Source: Ewingella allii
GTDB lineage: Bacteria; Pseudomonadota; Gammaproteobacteria; Enterobacterales; Enterobacteriaceae
Length of the DNA: 64,000 nucleotides
Assembly: GCF_044430645.1 (NCBI RefSeq)
Contig: NZ_JAWUDN010000008.1
Coordinates: 124,001-188,000 of the forward strand
Direction of reading: 5' to 3'
The translations under genes and the position numbers were made by a program. This document shows, in pieces, positions 16,338 through 24,813 of this stretch. Position 1 is the stretch's first letter. Every line of letters begins with the position of its first letter. A model generated the notes under the pieces. That model was not told the DNA's origin. It saw only the letters and a list, made by a program, of their open reading frames with translations, and did no database searches.

Positions 16338-17987
16338 ATGGAAATCTTCTTTACCATCCTCATTTTGATTCTGGTGGTATCGCTCTCCGGGGTGGTGACC
16401 AGAATGTTACCTTTTCAAATCCCGCTTCCATTAATGCAGATCGCCGTCGGGGCGTTGCTGGCATGGCCGAATTTTGGCCTGCACGTGGACTTCGACCCTG
16501 AGCTGTTCTTGGTACTGTTCATCCCGCCACTGCTGTTTGCCGATGGTTGGAAAACCCCGACGCGGGAGTTTTTGCATCACGGACGTGAGATCCTCGGGCT
16601 AGCGCTGGTGCTGGTTCTGCTCACCGTGGTCGGCATTGGTTATCTGATTTATATGATGGTGCCGGATATCCCGCTGGTGGCGGCTTTCGCGCTGGCTGCG
16701 GTTCTGTCGCCAACGGACGCCGTGGCGCTGGGCGGCATTGTCGGCAAGGGGCGTATCCCGAAATCGATTATGGGCGTGCTGGAAGGTGAGGCGCTGATGA
16801 ACGACGCGTCCGGTCTGGTATCCCTGAAGTTTGCTATCGCAGTAGCGATGGGCACCATGATCTTCACCGTCGGCGGCGCCTCGGTAGAGTTCCTCAAGGT
16901 GGCCATTGGCGGGTTGATGGCCGGTGTGGCGGTGACGTGGCTGTACAGTAAATCACTGCGCATCATGAGCCGTTGGAGTGGTGATGACCCGGCGACGCAG
17001 ATCGTCTTCCTGCTGTTATTGCCGTTCGCCTCTTACCTGATTGCCGAACACATTGGCGTGTCGGGCATCCTGGCGGCGGTAGCGGCCGGTATGACCATCA
17101 GCCAGTCTGGTATTATCCGTAATGCGCCGCTGGCGATGCGTCTGCGTGCCAACAGCGTCTGGGCGATGCTCGAGTTTGTGTTCAACGGTATGGTGTTCAT
17201 CATGCTCGGCCTGCAATTACCGGGCATTCTGGAGAACTCGCTGGATCAGGCAACCCATGACCCGTCTATCGTCACCTGGCACCTGTTTGCTGACGTCGGC
17301 ATTATCTACTTCGCCTTGCTGCTGCTGCGTTTCGTCTGGCTGTGGGTGATGAAAAACATCAGTAACCGTTTCCTGAAAAAGAAACCGTTACTTTTTGGCG
17401 CGTACAGCACGCGTGAACTGTGGGTGGCTTCCTTTGCCGGGGTTCGCGGGGCGATCACGCTGGCCGGTGTGCTCTCCATCCCGCTGTTCTTATCCGATGG
17501 CACGGCCTTCCCATCGCGCTATCAGTTGGTATTCCTCGCCACCGGCGTCATCCTGTTCTCGCTGATTGCGGGCGTGATCGCGCTGCCATTCCTGCGTAAA
17601 GGCGTGGTAGTGGCAGATGGCACGGCGTATCGCGAAGAAGAGCGCATGGCGAAGTCGATTGCGGCCGAAGTCGCCATCGAAAGCCTGCATAAGATGGAAG
17701 AGCGCCTGGCGGCGGATTCCGAAGAGAATATCGATGAGCAGACGCTGAAGGAGATCAGCTCGCGGGTGATTGGTACGCTGCGGCGACGCACGCTCAATAA
17801 AGATGATATTGAGACGGCGTTGAAGCTGGAAAACCTCGAGCGCCGCTTCCGCCTCACGGCGCTGCGCGCCGAGCGCGGGGAGCTATATCATCTGCGCGCG
17901 ACGCAGAAAATCAGCAATGAAACGCTGCAAAAGCTGCTGCATGACCTCGATTTGCTCGAGGCACTGCTGGTCGAAAAAGAGGTGTAA
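16338..17987 (+). CDS. yjcE: CPA1-family Na+/H+ antiporter YjcE
   Basis: Inner-membrane monovalent cation/proton antiporter with 549 residues, the same as E. coli YjcE. Roughly twelve transmembrane segments fill residues 1-420. The CPA1 core motifs are present: LSPTDAVALGG and the ion-binding pair in EALMNDASGLVSLK, plus FAGVRGAITLAGVLSIP. A charged, helical cytoplasmic tail of about 120 residues (EEERMAKSIAAEV onward) follows. The ATG at 16338 is preceded by AAGGAAAGC. The ion specificity is unproven. The stop lies 18 bp from the converging LysR gene, with a hairpin between them. Confidence 0.93.
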   Translation: MEIFFTILILILVVSLSGVVTRMLPFQIPLPLMQIAVGALLAWPNFGLHVDFDPELFLVLFIPPLLFADGWKTPTREFLHHGREILGLALVLVLLTVVGIGYLIYMMVPDIPLVAAFALAAVLSPTDAVALGGIVGKGRIPKSIMGVLEGEALMNDASGLVSLKFAIAVAMGTMIFTVGGASVEFLKVAIGGLMAGVAVTWLYSKSLRIMSRWSGDDPATQIVFLLLLPFASYLIAEHIGVSGILAAVAAGMTISQSGIIRNAPLAMRLRANSVWAMLEFVFNGMVFIMLGLQLPGILENSLDQATHDPSIVTWHLFADVGIIYFALLLLRFVWLWVMKNISNRFLKKKPLLFGAYSTRELWVASFAGVRGAITLAGVLSIPLFLSDGTAFPSRYQLVFLATGVILFSLIAGVIALPFLRKGVVVADGTAYREEERMAKSIAAEVAIESLHKMEERLAADSEENIDEQTLKEISSRVIGTLRRRTLNKDDIETALKLENLERRFRLTALRAERGELYHLRATQKISNETLQKLLHDLDLLEALLVEKEV

Positions 17988-17996
17988 AGCCTCGCA

Positions 17997-18022
17997 ACGC
18001 GCACGCTATCTGGCGTGCGCGT
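17997..18022. terminator. Hairpin between converging yjcE and cidR-like genes
   Basis: ACGCGCACGC and GCGTGCGCGT make a perfect 10-bp stem with a 6-base loop. It overlaps the stop codon of the LysR gene (18006-18008). The T-run on the plus strand is interrupted (CTCTTT), so its efficiency is uncertain. Confidence 0.55.
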
Positions 18023-18908
18023 CTCTTTGCTGCTGCTTGAAGTGCTCCCGACACATGGCAATCCACGCCTGAGTGCTGTGCGACATATAACTTCCCTCCC
18101 GCCAAATCAGCTCCAGTTTCCACAGCATCTCCGGCTCGATAGGCATCCACATCAGGCTTGAATCCAGACGGCGGCAGATTGGCTCCGGCAGAATCGCCAC
18201 GCCCATTCCCGCCTGCACCATGGCCGCCAGAAAGTCCCACTGGCCGCTGCGGGTGGCAATTTTAGGCGTGAATCCATGCGCCGCGAAGCTGTCCATCAGC
18301 ATGCCGTGCAGCGCAAAATCTTCGTTATAAATCAGGATGCTTTCATCGGCTAATTCAGAAACCGGCAGGCGTGTGCGGTTGAGCCACTTCTCGCTGCGCG
18401 GCACCACGGCGCACATGGGGTAGCTAAAGAGGGGGATTGACGTCAGGCCCAGATTTTCGTCAATCGACAGCAGGTTCATGGCTAAATCCAGCTCGCCGGA
18501 GACAATCGCCGACTGCACCGTGCGGCCGCCAAACTCGGAGATAATCAGCTCAATGCCAGGATATTTTTGGCGAAACGCGCCAATCAGCGGGGCCATCTGG
18601 GTGCCCACCATCGGCGGGATGCCAATCCTCAACTGCCCGCGGGTGAGGGTGCTGATGTCCTCCAGTTCGCTTTCCAGCTGGCGAAACTCTTCCAAAATAT
18701 TCTGCCCGCGTTGGTACAGCGCCTGCCCGCTGTCGGTCAGTCTTAGGCGGCGGCCATCCCGAATAATCAGCGTACATTCCAGCTCTTCCTCCAGATGGCG
18801 CAGCATCTTGCTGATGGTCGACTGAGTGACAAACAGCTTTTCAGCCGCGCGGGTAAAGCTCTGCTGGCGAACAACTTCGACAAAATAACGCAGGGTGCGC
18901 ACGTCCAT
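18006..18908 (-). CDS. LysR-family regulator divergent from cidAB-like genes
   Basis: A 300-residue LysR-type transcription factor. The N-terminus holds the winged helix-turn-helix (FTRAAEKLFVTQSTISKMLRHLEEEL), and residues 90-300 form the effector-binding fold. The start at 18908 is chosen because AAGAGGATC precedes this ATG and because the family begins MDxRxLRYF; an earlier in-frame start would add ten basic residues. It is transcribed away from a CidA/LrgA-type membrane pair, the arrangement of CidR with cidAB in Firmicutes, so it most likely controls that pair. A link to acetate or overflow metabolism is only inferred from CidR. Confidence 0.88.
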   Translation of the reverse strand: MDVRTLRYFVEVVRQQSFTRAAEKLFVTQSTISKMLRHLEEELECTLIIRDGRRLRLTDSGQALYQRGQNILEEFRQLESELEDISTLTRGQLRIGIPPMVGTQMAPLIGAFRQKYPGIELIISEFGGRTVQSAIVSGELDLAMNLLSIDENLGLTSIPLFSYPMCAVVPRSEKWLNRTRLPVSELADESILIYNEDFALHGMLMDSFAAHGFTPKIATRSGQWDFLAAMVQAGMGVAILPEPICRRLDSSLMWMPIEPEMLWKLELIWREGSYMSHSTQAWIAMCREHFKQQQRDAHAR

Positions 18909-19053
18909 AATGATCCTCTTAATCAGCTTTTTGCGCACAAAGGCAAAATATGCCGATTTGGAATGATTTCGATGATTTTAATTCATTTCTATACCGGTTT
19001 GCCGCCAACGTATACTTCTTTCATCCCCTTTTTAACCCATTGAGGTTATTCCT

Positions 19054-19476
19054 ATGTTGTTGGCGTTGCGCACTCGAGCGCCGTCGTATTTAAGTCGTTT
19101 ACAGGTCCCCATTCAGGTGGTGCTTTACGCGGCTCTTTATCTGGTTGCCGACCGTCTGGTGTACCTGTTGCATCTGCCTCTGCCGGCCAACGTCGTCGGT
19201 ATGTTCATGCTTTTGTTATTGATTATGTGCGGTATTTTGCCGCTGAAATGGGTCAAAGCCGGGTCTCGCTGGCTGCTGGCGGAAATGCTGCTGTTCTTTG
19301 TTCCCGCCGTGGTCGCCGTGGTGAATTACACCTCGTTGTTGATGGTTGAAGGCTGGAAAATTTTCTTGGTGATCGCCATCAGCACCACTCTGACGCTGGG
19401 TATTACGTCGCTGGTGGTGGACAGGATCTATCGTCTGGAGCTGCGTTTAGCAGAGCGGAAGGTGCGCGGTGAGTGA
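19054..19476 (+). CDS. CidA/LrgA family holin-like membrane protein
   Basis: A 140-residue protein with four hydrophobic segments and the family signature PLPANVVGMFMLLLLI, followed by a charged C-terminus (RLAERKVRGE). CidA/LrgA proteins are compared with phage holins; proposed roles include control of murein hydrolase activity and, with LrgB, export or import of small organic acids such as pyruvate. The ATG follows TTGAGG. The stop overlaps the start of the next gene by 8 bp, so the two are translationally coupled. E. coli YohJ is a comparable protein. A precise role cannot be read from the sequence. Confidence 0.9.
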   Translation: MLLALRTRAPSYLSRLQVPIQVVLYAALYLVADRLVYLLHLPLPANVVGMFMLLLLIMCGILPLKWVKAGSRWLLAEMLLFFVPAVVAVVNYTSLLMVEGWKIFLVIAISTTLTLGITSLVVDRIYRLELRLAERKVRGE

Positions 19477-20158
19477 CATTATTATTAGCGCCATCTGTTT
19501 TGTCGTAACCGTGTTGCTGTATTACGCCAACAAGAAGCTTTACCGCCAGCGCCGCACTCTTTTATTAATGCCGCTGGTGTTCACGCCGGTGGTGCTGGTT
19601 CTGCTGCTGGTGGTCGCCCGCGTGAGCTGGCAGGACTACATTGGCGAGACGCACTGGCTGCTGTGGCTGCTCGGCCCGTCAACCATCGCCTTTGCCGTCC
19701 CAGTCTACGAGAATATGGCGATTATTCGCCGCCACTGGCTGTCGCTTTCTGTCGGTGTGGTAACGGCAGTGGTGGTCGCGGTGTTCAGCTCCGTCTGGCT
19801 GGCCCGGCTGTTTGCGCTGCCCGAGGTGATTCAGCGCAGTTTATCGGTTCGCTCCATCACCACGCCTTTCGCCCTAGCCGCCGCGAAGCAGGTGGGCGGG
19901 CAGCCTGATTTGGTCGCGCTGTTTGTGGTGATCACCGGCGTCTTCGGTATGGCGATAGGCGACATGATGTTCCTGCGTTTGGCGGTAAAAAGTAAGCTGG
20001 CGAAAGGTGCAAGTCTAGGCGCGTCATCCCACGGCGCGGGCACGGCAAAAGCCTACGATTTGGGCGCCGAAGAGGGCGTGGTTTCAAGCTTAGTGATGAT
20101 GCTGGCGGGTGTTGTCACCGTGGTGATGGCACCGGCAATTGGGATTTTGATGTGGTAG
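19469..20158 (+). CDS. CidB/LrgB family membrane protein
   Basis: A 229-residue polytopic membrane protein, partner of the preceding CidA-like gene. Family features are LLWLLGPSTIAFAVPVYEN, the SVRSITTPFAL segment and the C-terminal GASSHGAGTAKAYDLGAEEGVVSSL, all typical of LrgB/YohK. Six to seven hydrophobic segments can be counted. The ATG/GTG region lies inside the end of cidA (8-bp overlap). A palindrome of the dispersed CCTCCCCTA family lies 39 bp after the stop, before the converging ABC transporter operon. Confidence 0.9.
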   Translation: MSDIIISAICFVVTVLLYYANKKLYRQRRTLLLMPLVFTPVVLVLLLVVARVSWQDYIGETHWLLWLLGPSTIAFAVPVYENMAIIRRHWLSLSVGVVTAVVVAVFSSVWLARLFALPEVIQRSLSVRSITTPFALAAAKQVGGQPDLVALFVVITGVFGMAIGDMMFLRLAVKSKLAKGASLGASSHGAGTAKAYDLGAEEGVVSSLVMMLAGVVTVVMAPAIGILMW

Positions 20159-20196
20159 TTCGGGTTTGCTCCTTTGTGAGAAATACTCCAGCCCAG

Positions 20197-20218
20197 CCCT
20201 CCCCTAAATAGGGGAGGG
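20197..20218. repeat. Dispersed palindrome copy 3
   Basis: CCCTCCCC and GGGGAGGG arms around TAAATA, continuing into GAGCAA on the right, the complement of the TTGCTC before copy 2. It lies between the converging cidB-like and aapP genes, just as copy 1 lies between converging genes. Confidence 0.8.
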
Positions 20219-20233
20219 AGCAACTGCCCTAAA

Positions 20234-20995
20234 TTAATGAATCACCTGTGATAAAAACTCCCTGGTCCTTGCTGATTTCGGCGCGGCGAAGAACTCCATC
20301 GGTGGCGCTTCTTCGACGATCTCCCCGCGATCCATAAAGATAACGCGGTCCGCGACGGTTCTTGCGAACCCCATCTCATGGGTCACGCACAGCATGGTCA
20401 TGCCTTCCTCGGCGAGTCCGATCATAGTATCTAACACCTCTTTCACCATTTCCGGATCGAGTGCGGAAGTGGGTTCATCGAACAGCATGATTTTCGGCTT
20501 CATGCAGAGTGAGCGGGCGATAGCGACGCGCTGCTGCTGCCCGCCGGAAAGCTGGCCGGGGAACTTGTGGGCGTGCTCGGCAATGCGTACCCGTTTCAGG
20601 TAGTGCATGGCCAGCTCTTCTGCTTCCTTCTTCGGCATTTTGCGCACCCAGCAGGGTGCCAGCGTGCAGTTCTGCAACACCGTCAGGTGCGGGAACAGGT
20701 TGAAATGTTGGAAAACCATGCCGACTTCGGTGCGAACGCGCTCGATATTGCGCAGATCGTCGTTTAACTCGGTGCCGTCTACGACGATCCGGCCCTGCTG
20801 GTGCTCCTCCAGATGATTAATGCAGCGGATGGTGGTGGATTTCCCCGAGCCCGACGGGCCGCAAAGCACGATGCGCTCGCCCGGCTTCACGCGCAGGTTG
20901 ATGTTTTTCAATACGTGGAACTGTCCGTACCACTTGTTAACGTCTTCCAGGGTGATCATCATTTTTTTAGCATCAATAGTGTGATGGTCGCTCAT
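20234..20995 (-). CDS. aapP: Amino-acid ABC transporter ATP-binding subunit
   Basis: A 253-residue ATPase of a polar amino-acid importer (AapJQMP; YhdWXYZ in E. coli, YhdZ for this subunit). Walker A GPSGSGKST, Q-loop FQHFNLF, signature LSGGQQQRVAIARSL, Walker B IMLFDEPTSALDP and the switch histidine in CVTHEMGFA are all intact. It is nearly identical to YhdZ over most of its length, with a longer N-terminus (MSDHHTIDAKKM). The ATG follows AGGTAAAAC and is 8 bp after the aapM stop. It is the last gene of the four-gene operon read from the aapJ promoter. Confidence 0.93.
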   Translation of the reverse strand: MSDHHTIDAKKMMITLEDVNKWYGQFHVLKNINLRVKPGERIVLCGPSGSGKSTTIRCINHLEEHQQGRIVVDGTELNDDLRNIERVRTEVGMVFQHFNLFPHLTVLQNCTLAPCWVRKMPKKEAEELAMHYLKRVRIAEHAHKFPGQLSGGQQQRVAIARSLCMKPKIMLFDEPTSALDPEMVKEVLDTMIGLAEEGMTMLCVTHEMGFARTVADRVIFMDRGEIVEEAPPMEFFAAPKSARTREFLSQVIH

Positions 20996-21003
20996 GTTTT
21001 ACC

Positions 21004-22113
21004 TCAGTGTGCGGAACGTCCGGTGTGAAAGCGTCTTTCCAAATGTTGGCTATAACGCGACATGCTGAAACAGAAAATCCAGTAAACGGCGGCGGCGAAG
21101 ACATAGCCTTCGGTCGACATGCCGAGCCACTCGGGATCGACGGTGGCTTGCTGTACGCTGCTGAACAGGTCAAACAGGCCGATGATGATCACCAGACTGG
21201 TGTCTTTGAACAGCGCGATAATGGTATTGACCAGGCCGGGGATCACCATCTTCAGGGCCTGCGGCAAAATCACCAGCCCCTGAGTTTTCCAATACCCCAA
21301 GGCCAGCGACTCGGCGGCTTCGGTCTGGCCCTTCGGCAGCGCCTGCAAGCCGCCGCGCACCACTTCCGCGACATAAGCCGACTGGAACAAAATCACCCCA
21401 ACCAGCGCGCGCACCAGTTTGTCGATATTGGTCCCTTCCTGCATAAACAGCGGCAGCATCACCGAGGACATAAACAGCACGGTGATCAGCGGCACGCCGC
21501 GCCAGAACTCGATAAAAATCACCGACAGCACGCGAACAATCGGCAGGCGAGAGCGGCGAGCCAGCGCCAGCAAGATGCCGAGCGGCAAGGCTCCGGCGAT
21601 ACCCACTGCGGCGATGATCAGCGTCAGCGTCAGTCCACCCCATTGGCGCGTTTCGACCACCGGCAGGCCGAAGAAGCCGCCATAAAGCATGAACCAAGTG
21701 AAAATCGGGAACAGCACCACCCAGGCGGCGATGTACCGGCCACGGCGCGGCATGGCGTGAATGAACATCGGTACCAAGGTGAGCAAGCCGACGATTAAGG
21801 TCAGATTGATGCGCCAGCGCTCTTCAAAGGGGTAAAGGCCATACATGAACTGGCCGAAGCGCGCATGGATAAACACCCAGCAGGCGCCTGCTTTGGTGCA
21901 GTCCGAGCGAGCCGTACCGACCCAGTTGGCCTGAAAAATCACCCAGTTGAGCAGTGGAGGAATAACCAGCCACATCAGCCACAGGCAGAAAATCGTCAGT
22001 AAGCTATTGAACCAGCTGGAGAACAGGTTTTTTCGCATCCACATCAAAGCGCCGCCAACCGAGGCCGGGTGCTTATTGGTGGGCATGGCAGAGGGGAGTG
22101 TGCTCATCGTCAT
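21004..22113 (-). CDS. aapM: Amino-acid ABC transporter permease, second subunit
   Basis: A 369-residue inner-membrane permease of the AapM/YhdY type. An N-terminal extension with several hydrophobic segments precedes the standard HisM-type permease domain; the EAA loop EAAESLALGYWKTQGLVILPQALKMVIPGLVNT contacts the ATPase. FIEFWRGVPLITVLFM is another typical segment. It has a large periplasmic part between the first segments, as in YhdY. It is preceded by AAGGGAA and begins 9 bp after aapQ. Together with AapQ it forms the heterodimeric channel. Confidence 0.92.
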   Translation of the reverse strand: MTMSTLPSAMPTNKHPASVGGALMWMRKNLFSSWFNSLLTIFCLWLMWLVIPPLLNWVIFQANWVGTARSDCTKAGACWVFIHARFGQFMYGLYPFEERWRINLTLIVGLLTLVPMFIHAMPRRGRYIAAWVVLFPIFTWFMLYGGFFGLPVVETRQWGGLTLTLIIAAVGIAGALPLGILLALARRSRLPIVRVLSVIFIEFWRGVPLITVLFMSSVMLPLFMQEGTNIDKLVRALVGVILFQSAYVAEVVRGGLQALPKGQTEAAESLALGYWKTQGLVILPQALKMVIPGLVNTIIALFKDTSLVIIIGLFDLFSSVQQATVDPEWLGMSTEGYVFAAAVYWIFCFSMSRYSQHLERRFHTGRSAH

Positions 22114-22122
22114 TCGATTCCC

Positions 22123-23301
22123 TTAACGTTCGACCAGCGCGATACGCCGGTTGTAGATGTTCATTAAGAACGAAATCGCCAGACTGATGATCAAGTAGAC
22201 GGACATGGTAATAGCAATAGTTTCAATGGCCTGGCCGGTTTGGTTGAGCACCGTTCCAGCAAACAGCGACACCATGTCGGGATACCCGATGGCGGCCGCC
22301 AGTGAGGAGTTTTTGACGATATTCAGGTACTGGCTGGTCAGCGGCGGAATAATCACCCGCATCGCCTGCGGCAAAATCACCTGACGCAGCGTCACCGGAT
22401 TCGGCAGGCCGAGGGAGCGCGCGGCTTCATGCTGGCCGTGGGAAACCGACTGAATGCCCGAGCGAATCACTTCGGCAATAAAGGTCGAGGTGTAGACCGA
22501 CAGCGCCACCGTCAGCGAGGCTAATTCAGGGATAAGCACCATGCCACCGCGGAAGTTAAATCCGCGTAGCGCCGGGATGTCCCAGTGAACCGCAGGCCCG
22601 AAGAACAGGTGCGCCAATGCCGGGAAGATCACCAGCATGGCAATCGCCCACGGCCAAATACGCCATACCCGCCCCGTGTGGATCTGGCGGAAATGGTTGT
22701 AACGCTTCAACGCCCAGATGCCAAACAGCGCCAGCAGCAGGGCGATACCGCTCGCCAGACTGCCCGGAGCCAGCTCGGGAGAAGGCAGATACAGCCCGCG
22801 ATTGCTGATAAAGGCCACGTCAAAAGCTTCAAGGCTTTGACGAGGGCCGGGCAAGTTGCGCAAGACGGCGAAGTACCAGAAGAAAATTTGCAGCAGGGGC
22901 GGGATGTTGCGGAAGATCTCAATGTAAAGGGTAGAAACTTTGCGGATCAGCCAGTTTTCCGACAGGCGACCCAGCCCAATAATAAAACCGAGGATTGAAG
23001 CAAAAACGATACAGAGTGCCGAAACCAGCAGCGTGTTAAGCAGGCCAATCACGAACACGCGGCCGTAGGTGTCCCCTTCCTGATAGTCGATAAGATGTTG
23101 AACGATACCAAAGCCTGCGCCGCTATCGAGGAAAGCAAAGCCCGAGGTGATACCCCGCGTTGTCAGGTTGGTGATGGTGTTGTGCAGCAGATAGCCGAGA
23201 CAGGCAACCAGCAGGACGACGGCGATGATCTGATAGATCCACGCGCGTACGGCTGGGTTGGTCAGCGATAACGCACCTTTTCTAGCTGGGCGTTGTGGCA
23301 T
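22123..23301 (-). CDS. aapQ: Amino-acid ABC transporter permease, first subunit
   Basis: A 392-residue inner-membrane permease, AapQ/YhdX type. The segment ALCIVFASILGFIIGLGRLS opens the transport domain and IYIEIFRNIPPLLQIFFWYF follows; the EAA loop is EAARSLGLPNPVTLRQVILPQAMRVIIPPLTSQYLN. As in other Aap permeases, a long insertion with extra hydrophobic segments (about residues 150-240) separates parts of the domain. It lies between aapJ (114-bp gap with a hairpin) and aapM (9-bp gap). It serves glutamate, glutamine, aspartate or related amino acids by family inference. Confidence 0.92.
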   Translation of the reverse strand: MPQRPARKGALSLTNPAVRAWIYQIIAVVLLVACLGYLLHNTITNLTTRGITSGFAFLDSGAGFGIVQHLIDYQEGDTYGRVFVIGLLNTLLVSALCIVFASILGFIIGLGRLSENWLIRKVSTLYIEIFRNIPPLLQIFFWYFAVLRNLPGPRQSLEAFDVAFISNRGLYLPSPELAPGSLASGIALLLALFGIWALKRYNHFRQIHTGRVWRIWPWAIAMLVIFPALAHLFFGPAVHWDIPALRGFNFRGGMVLIPELASLTVALSVYTSTFIAEVIRSGIQSVSHGQHEAARSLGLPNPVTLRQVILPQAMRVIIPPLTSQYLNIVKNSSLAAAIGYPDMVSLFAGTVLNQTGQAIETIAITMSVYLIISLAISFLMNIYNRRIALVER

Positions 23302-23330
23302 AGAAATTACCTCAGAGATGAAGCCTGAAA

Positions 23331-23361
23331 ACGGCGCGCCGGGGAACGGCCAGCGCGTCGT
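23331..23361 (-). promoter_or_regulatory. Hairpin between aapJ and aapQ, possible attenuator
   Basis: On the minus strand an imperfect GC-rich stem (ACGACGCGCTGGCC against GGCGCGCCGT) follows the aapJ stop and precedes TTTTC. Such hairpins often raise the amount of binding protein relative to permeases by partial termination or by protecting mRNA ends. Confidence 0.45.
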
Positions 23362-23415
23362 TTTTTATCATTACTTATTTAACTCAACTGCTTGGATTCC
23401 CTAGGACGAAGGGAA

Positions 23416-24441
23416 TTATCTGACCGGTGGTGCGTACTGGATCCCGCCCTGATTCCACAATGCGTTTTGCCCACGTTTGATTTTCAGTTCGCTGCCTTCG
23501 CCGACGTTGCGGTCGAAGCTTTCGCCGTAGTTACCGACTTGTTTAACGATTTTAACCACCCAGTCATTAGGCAGTTTCAGGTCTTCGCCGTATTTGCCGG
23601 TTTTACCTAACAGGTTGCTCATGTCCGGCGTGGTCGGGTTAGCGGCCAGTTGCTCAACGTTTTTAGAAGTAATGCCCATCTCTTCGGCGTTCAGCATGGC
23701 GAACAGCGACCAGCGCACCACTTCCAGCCAGTCTTCGTCACCACGGCGAACTACCGGGCCTAAAGGCTCTTTGGAGATCACTTCTGGCAGCACGATGAAG
23801 TCATCTGGTTTGCCGAGCTTGATACGCAGGGCGTAAAGCTGGGATTGGTCAGAGGCCAGCGTATCGCAGCGGCCGGAGTCCAGCGCCTTGGCGCTTTCGT
23901 CGGAACGGTCGAAGGTCACCGGGGTGTAGGTCATTTTATTGGCTTTGAAGTAGTCGGCCACGTTCAGCTCAGTGTCAGTACCGGCCTGGATGCAAACGGT
24001 TGCGCCATCAAGCTCTTTAGCACTCTTCAAACCGGCTTTCTTATGGGTGAGGAATCCAATGCCGTCGTAGTAGTTAACGCCCGCGAAGATCATGCCCATG
24101 CCCGCGTCACGCGATGAGGTCCAGGTGGTGTTACGAGAGAGGATGTCCACTTCGCCAGATTGCAGGGCGGTAAAGCGCTCTTTGGCGGTCAGCGGGGTAT
24201 ATTTTACTTTTTCCGCATCACCAAAAACGGCGGCGGCGATGGCGCGACAGACGTCGACGTCGATACCGGTGAATTTCCCTTTTGAATCAGCGTAAGAGAA
24301 ACCCGGTAAGCCGTCGCTTATCCCACATTGAACAAAGCCTTTCTTCTTCACAGCGTCCAGAGTTGTGCCTGCGTGAGCCTGACCTGCCAGCGTCATCATG
24401 CTGGCAGCAGCAATAAGGGTAGAAAGCAGTATTTTTTTCAT
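23416..24441 (-). CDS. aapJ: Periplasmic amino-acid-binding protein of the Aap transporter
   Basis: A 341-residue solute-binding protein of family 3, the YhdW/AapJ type that is longer than most. The signal peptide is MKKILLSTLIAAASMMTLAGQAHA, with cleavage after AHA. The domain begins GTTLDAVKKKGFVQCGISDGLPGFSYADSKGKFTGIDVDVCRA, the usual amino-acid-binding start, and ends with the AapJ-specific tail LKIKRGQNALWNQGGIQYAPPVR. It delivers polar amino acids to AapQM. It is the first gene of the operon; a sigma-54 promoter and two NtrC-like sites lie upstream, which points to induction under nitrogen limitation. Confidence 0.94.
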   Translation of the reverse strand: MKKILLSTLIAAASMMTLAGQAHAGTTLDAVKKKGFVQCGISDGLPGFSYADSKGKFTGIDVDVCRAIAAAVFGDAEKVKYTPLTAKERFTALQSGEVDILSRNTTWTSSRDAGMGMIFAGVNYYDGIGFLTHKKAGLKSAKELDGATVCIQAGTDTELNVADYFKANKMTYTPVTFDRSDESAKALDSGRCDTLASDQSQLYALRIKLGKPDDFIVLPEVISKEPLGPVVRRGDEDWLEVVRWSLFAMLNAEEMGITSKNVEQLAANPTTPDMSNLLGKTGKYGEDLKLPNDWVVKIVKQVGNYGESFDRNVGEGSELKIKRGQNALWNQGGIQYAPPVR

Positions 24442-24533
24442 AAGTCGTCCTGTGAGACATAACCAAAATTATTATTGTATGAATGCGCGAGGCACCCTGT
24501 CCGTTGCGGGGCATTGCCCTCTGCAGGGGACAT

Positions 24534-24550
24534 TGCAAAGGCAATGCCAA
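24534..24550 (-). promoter_or_regulatory. Sigma-54 promoter of aapJQMP
   Basis: On the minus strand TTGGCATTGCCTTTGCA matches the consensus YTGGCACGRNNNTTGCW in all but two positions, with GG and GC exactly 10 bases apart. Transcription would start near 24522, about 80 bp before the aapJ ATG. Confidence 0.75.
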
Positions 24551-24624
24551 CATGCAAAAACGTTAATCAATTGGCTTCTGTGATTGTTTCGGCCAGTAAC
24601 ATTGATTTGCGTTATAGGATTTAT

Positions 24625-24670
24625 TGCCCCAATCCTGTGCGTGGTCAATATTGCTGCAACAAAGTGGTGC
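24625..24670 (-). promoter_or_regulatory. Two NtrC-like sites upstream of the sigma-54 promoter
   Basis: TGCAACAAAGTGGTGC at 24655-24670 matches the NtrC core GCACC-N5-GGTGC at 9 of 10 positions. TGCCCCAATCCTGTGC at 24625-24640 matches 8 of 10. The sites are 30 bp apart, close to whole helical turns, and about 75-135 bp upstream of the promoter, the geometry of NtrC enhancers. Confidence 0.65.
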
Positions 24671-24776
24671 GGCTTATTTTACTATTTGGAACTGGATCTC
24701 ACTCTGGTTCCGCTCAGTGAGGTCTGGTTCATCTTTAAGCGCTATATGGAAGGTCAAAAACAGAGGAAAGTGGAAT

Positions 24777-24806
24777 TAAAAAACTCTCAGGCGGGCGCCT
24801 GAGAGT
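24777..24806 (-). terminator. Terminator of the amidotransferase-like gene
   Basis: Perfect arms ACTCTCAGGC and GCCTGAGAGT followed, on the minus strand, by six to seven T. It starts about 8 bp after the stop codon. Confidence 0.85.
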
Positions 24807-24813
24807 CAGAAGA

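Noticed and set aside
24584..24802. 72-codon plus-strand frame upstream of aapJ
   Set aside because: It overlaps the NtrC-like sites and runs into the terminator stem of the neighbouring gene; no good ribosome-binding site.
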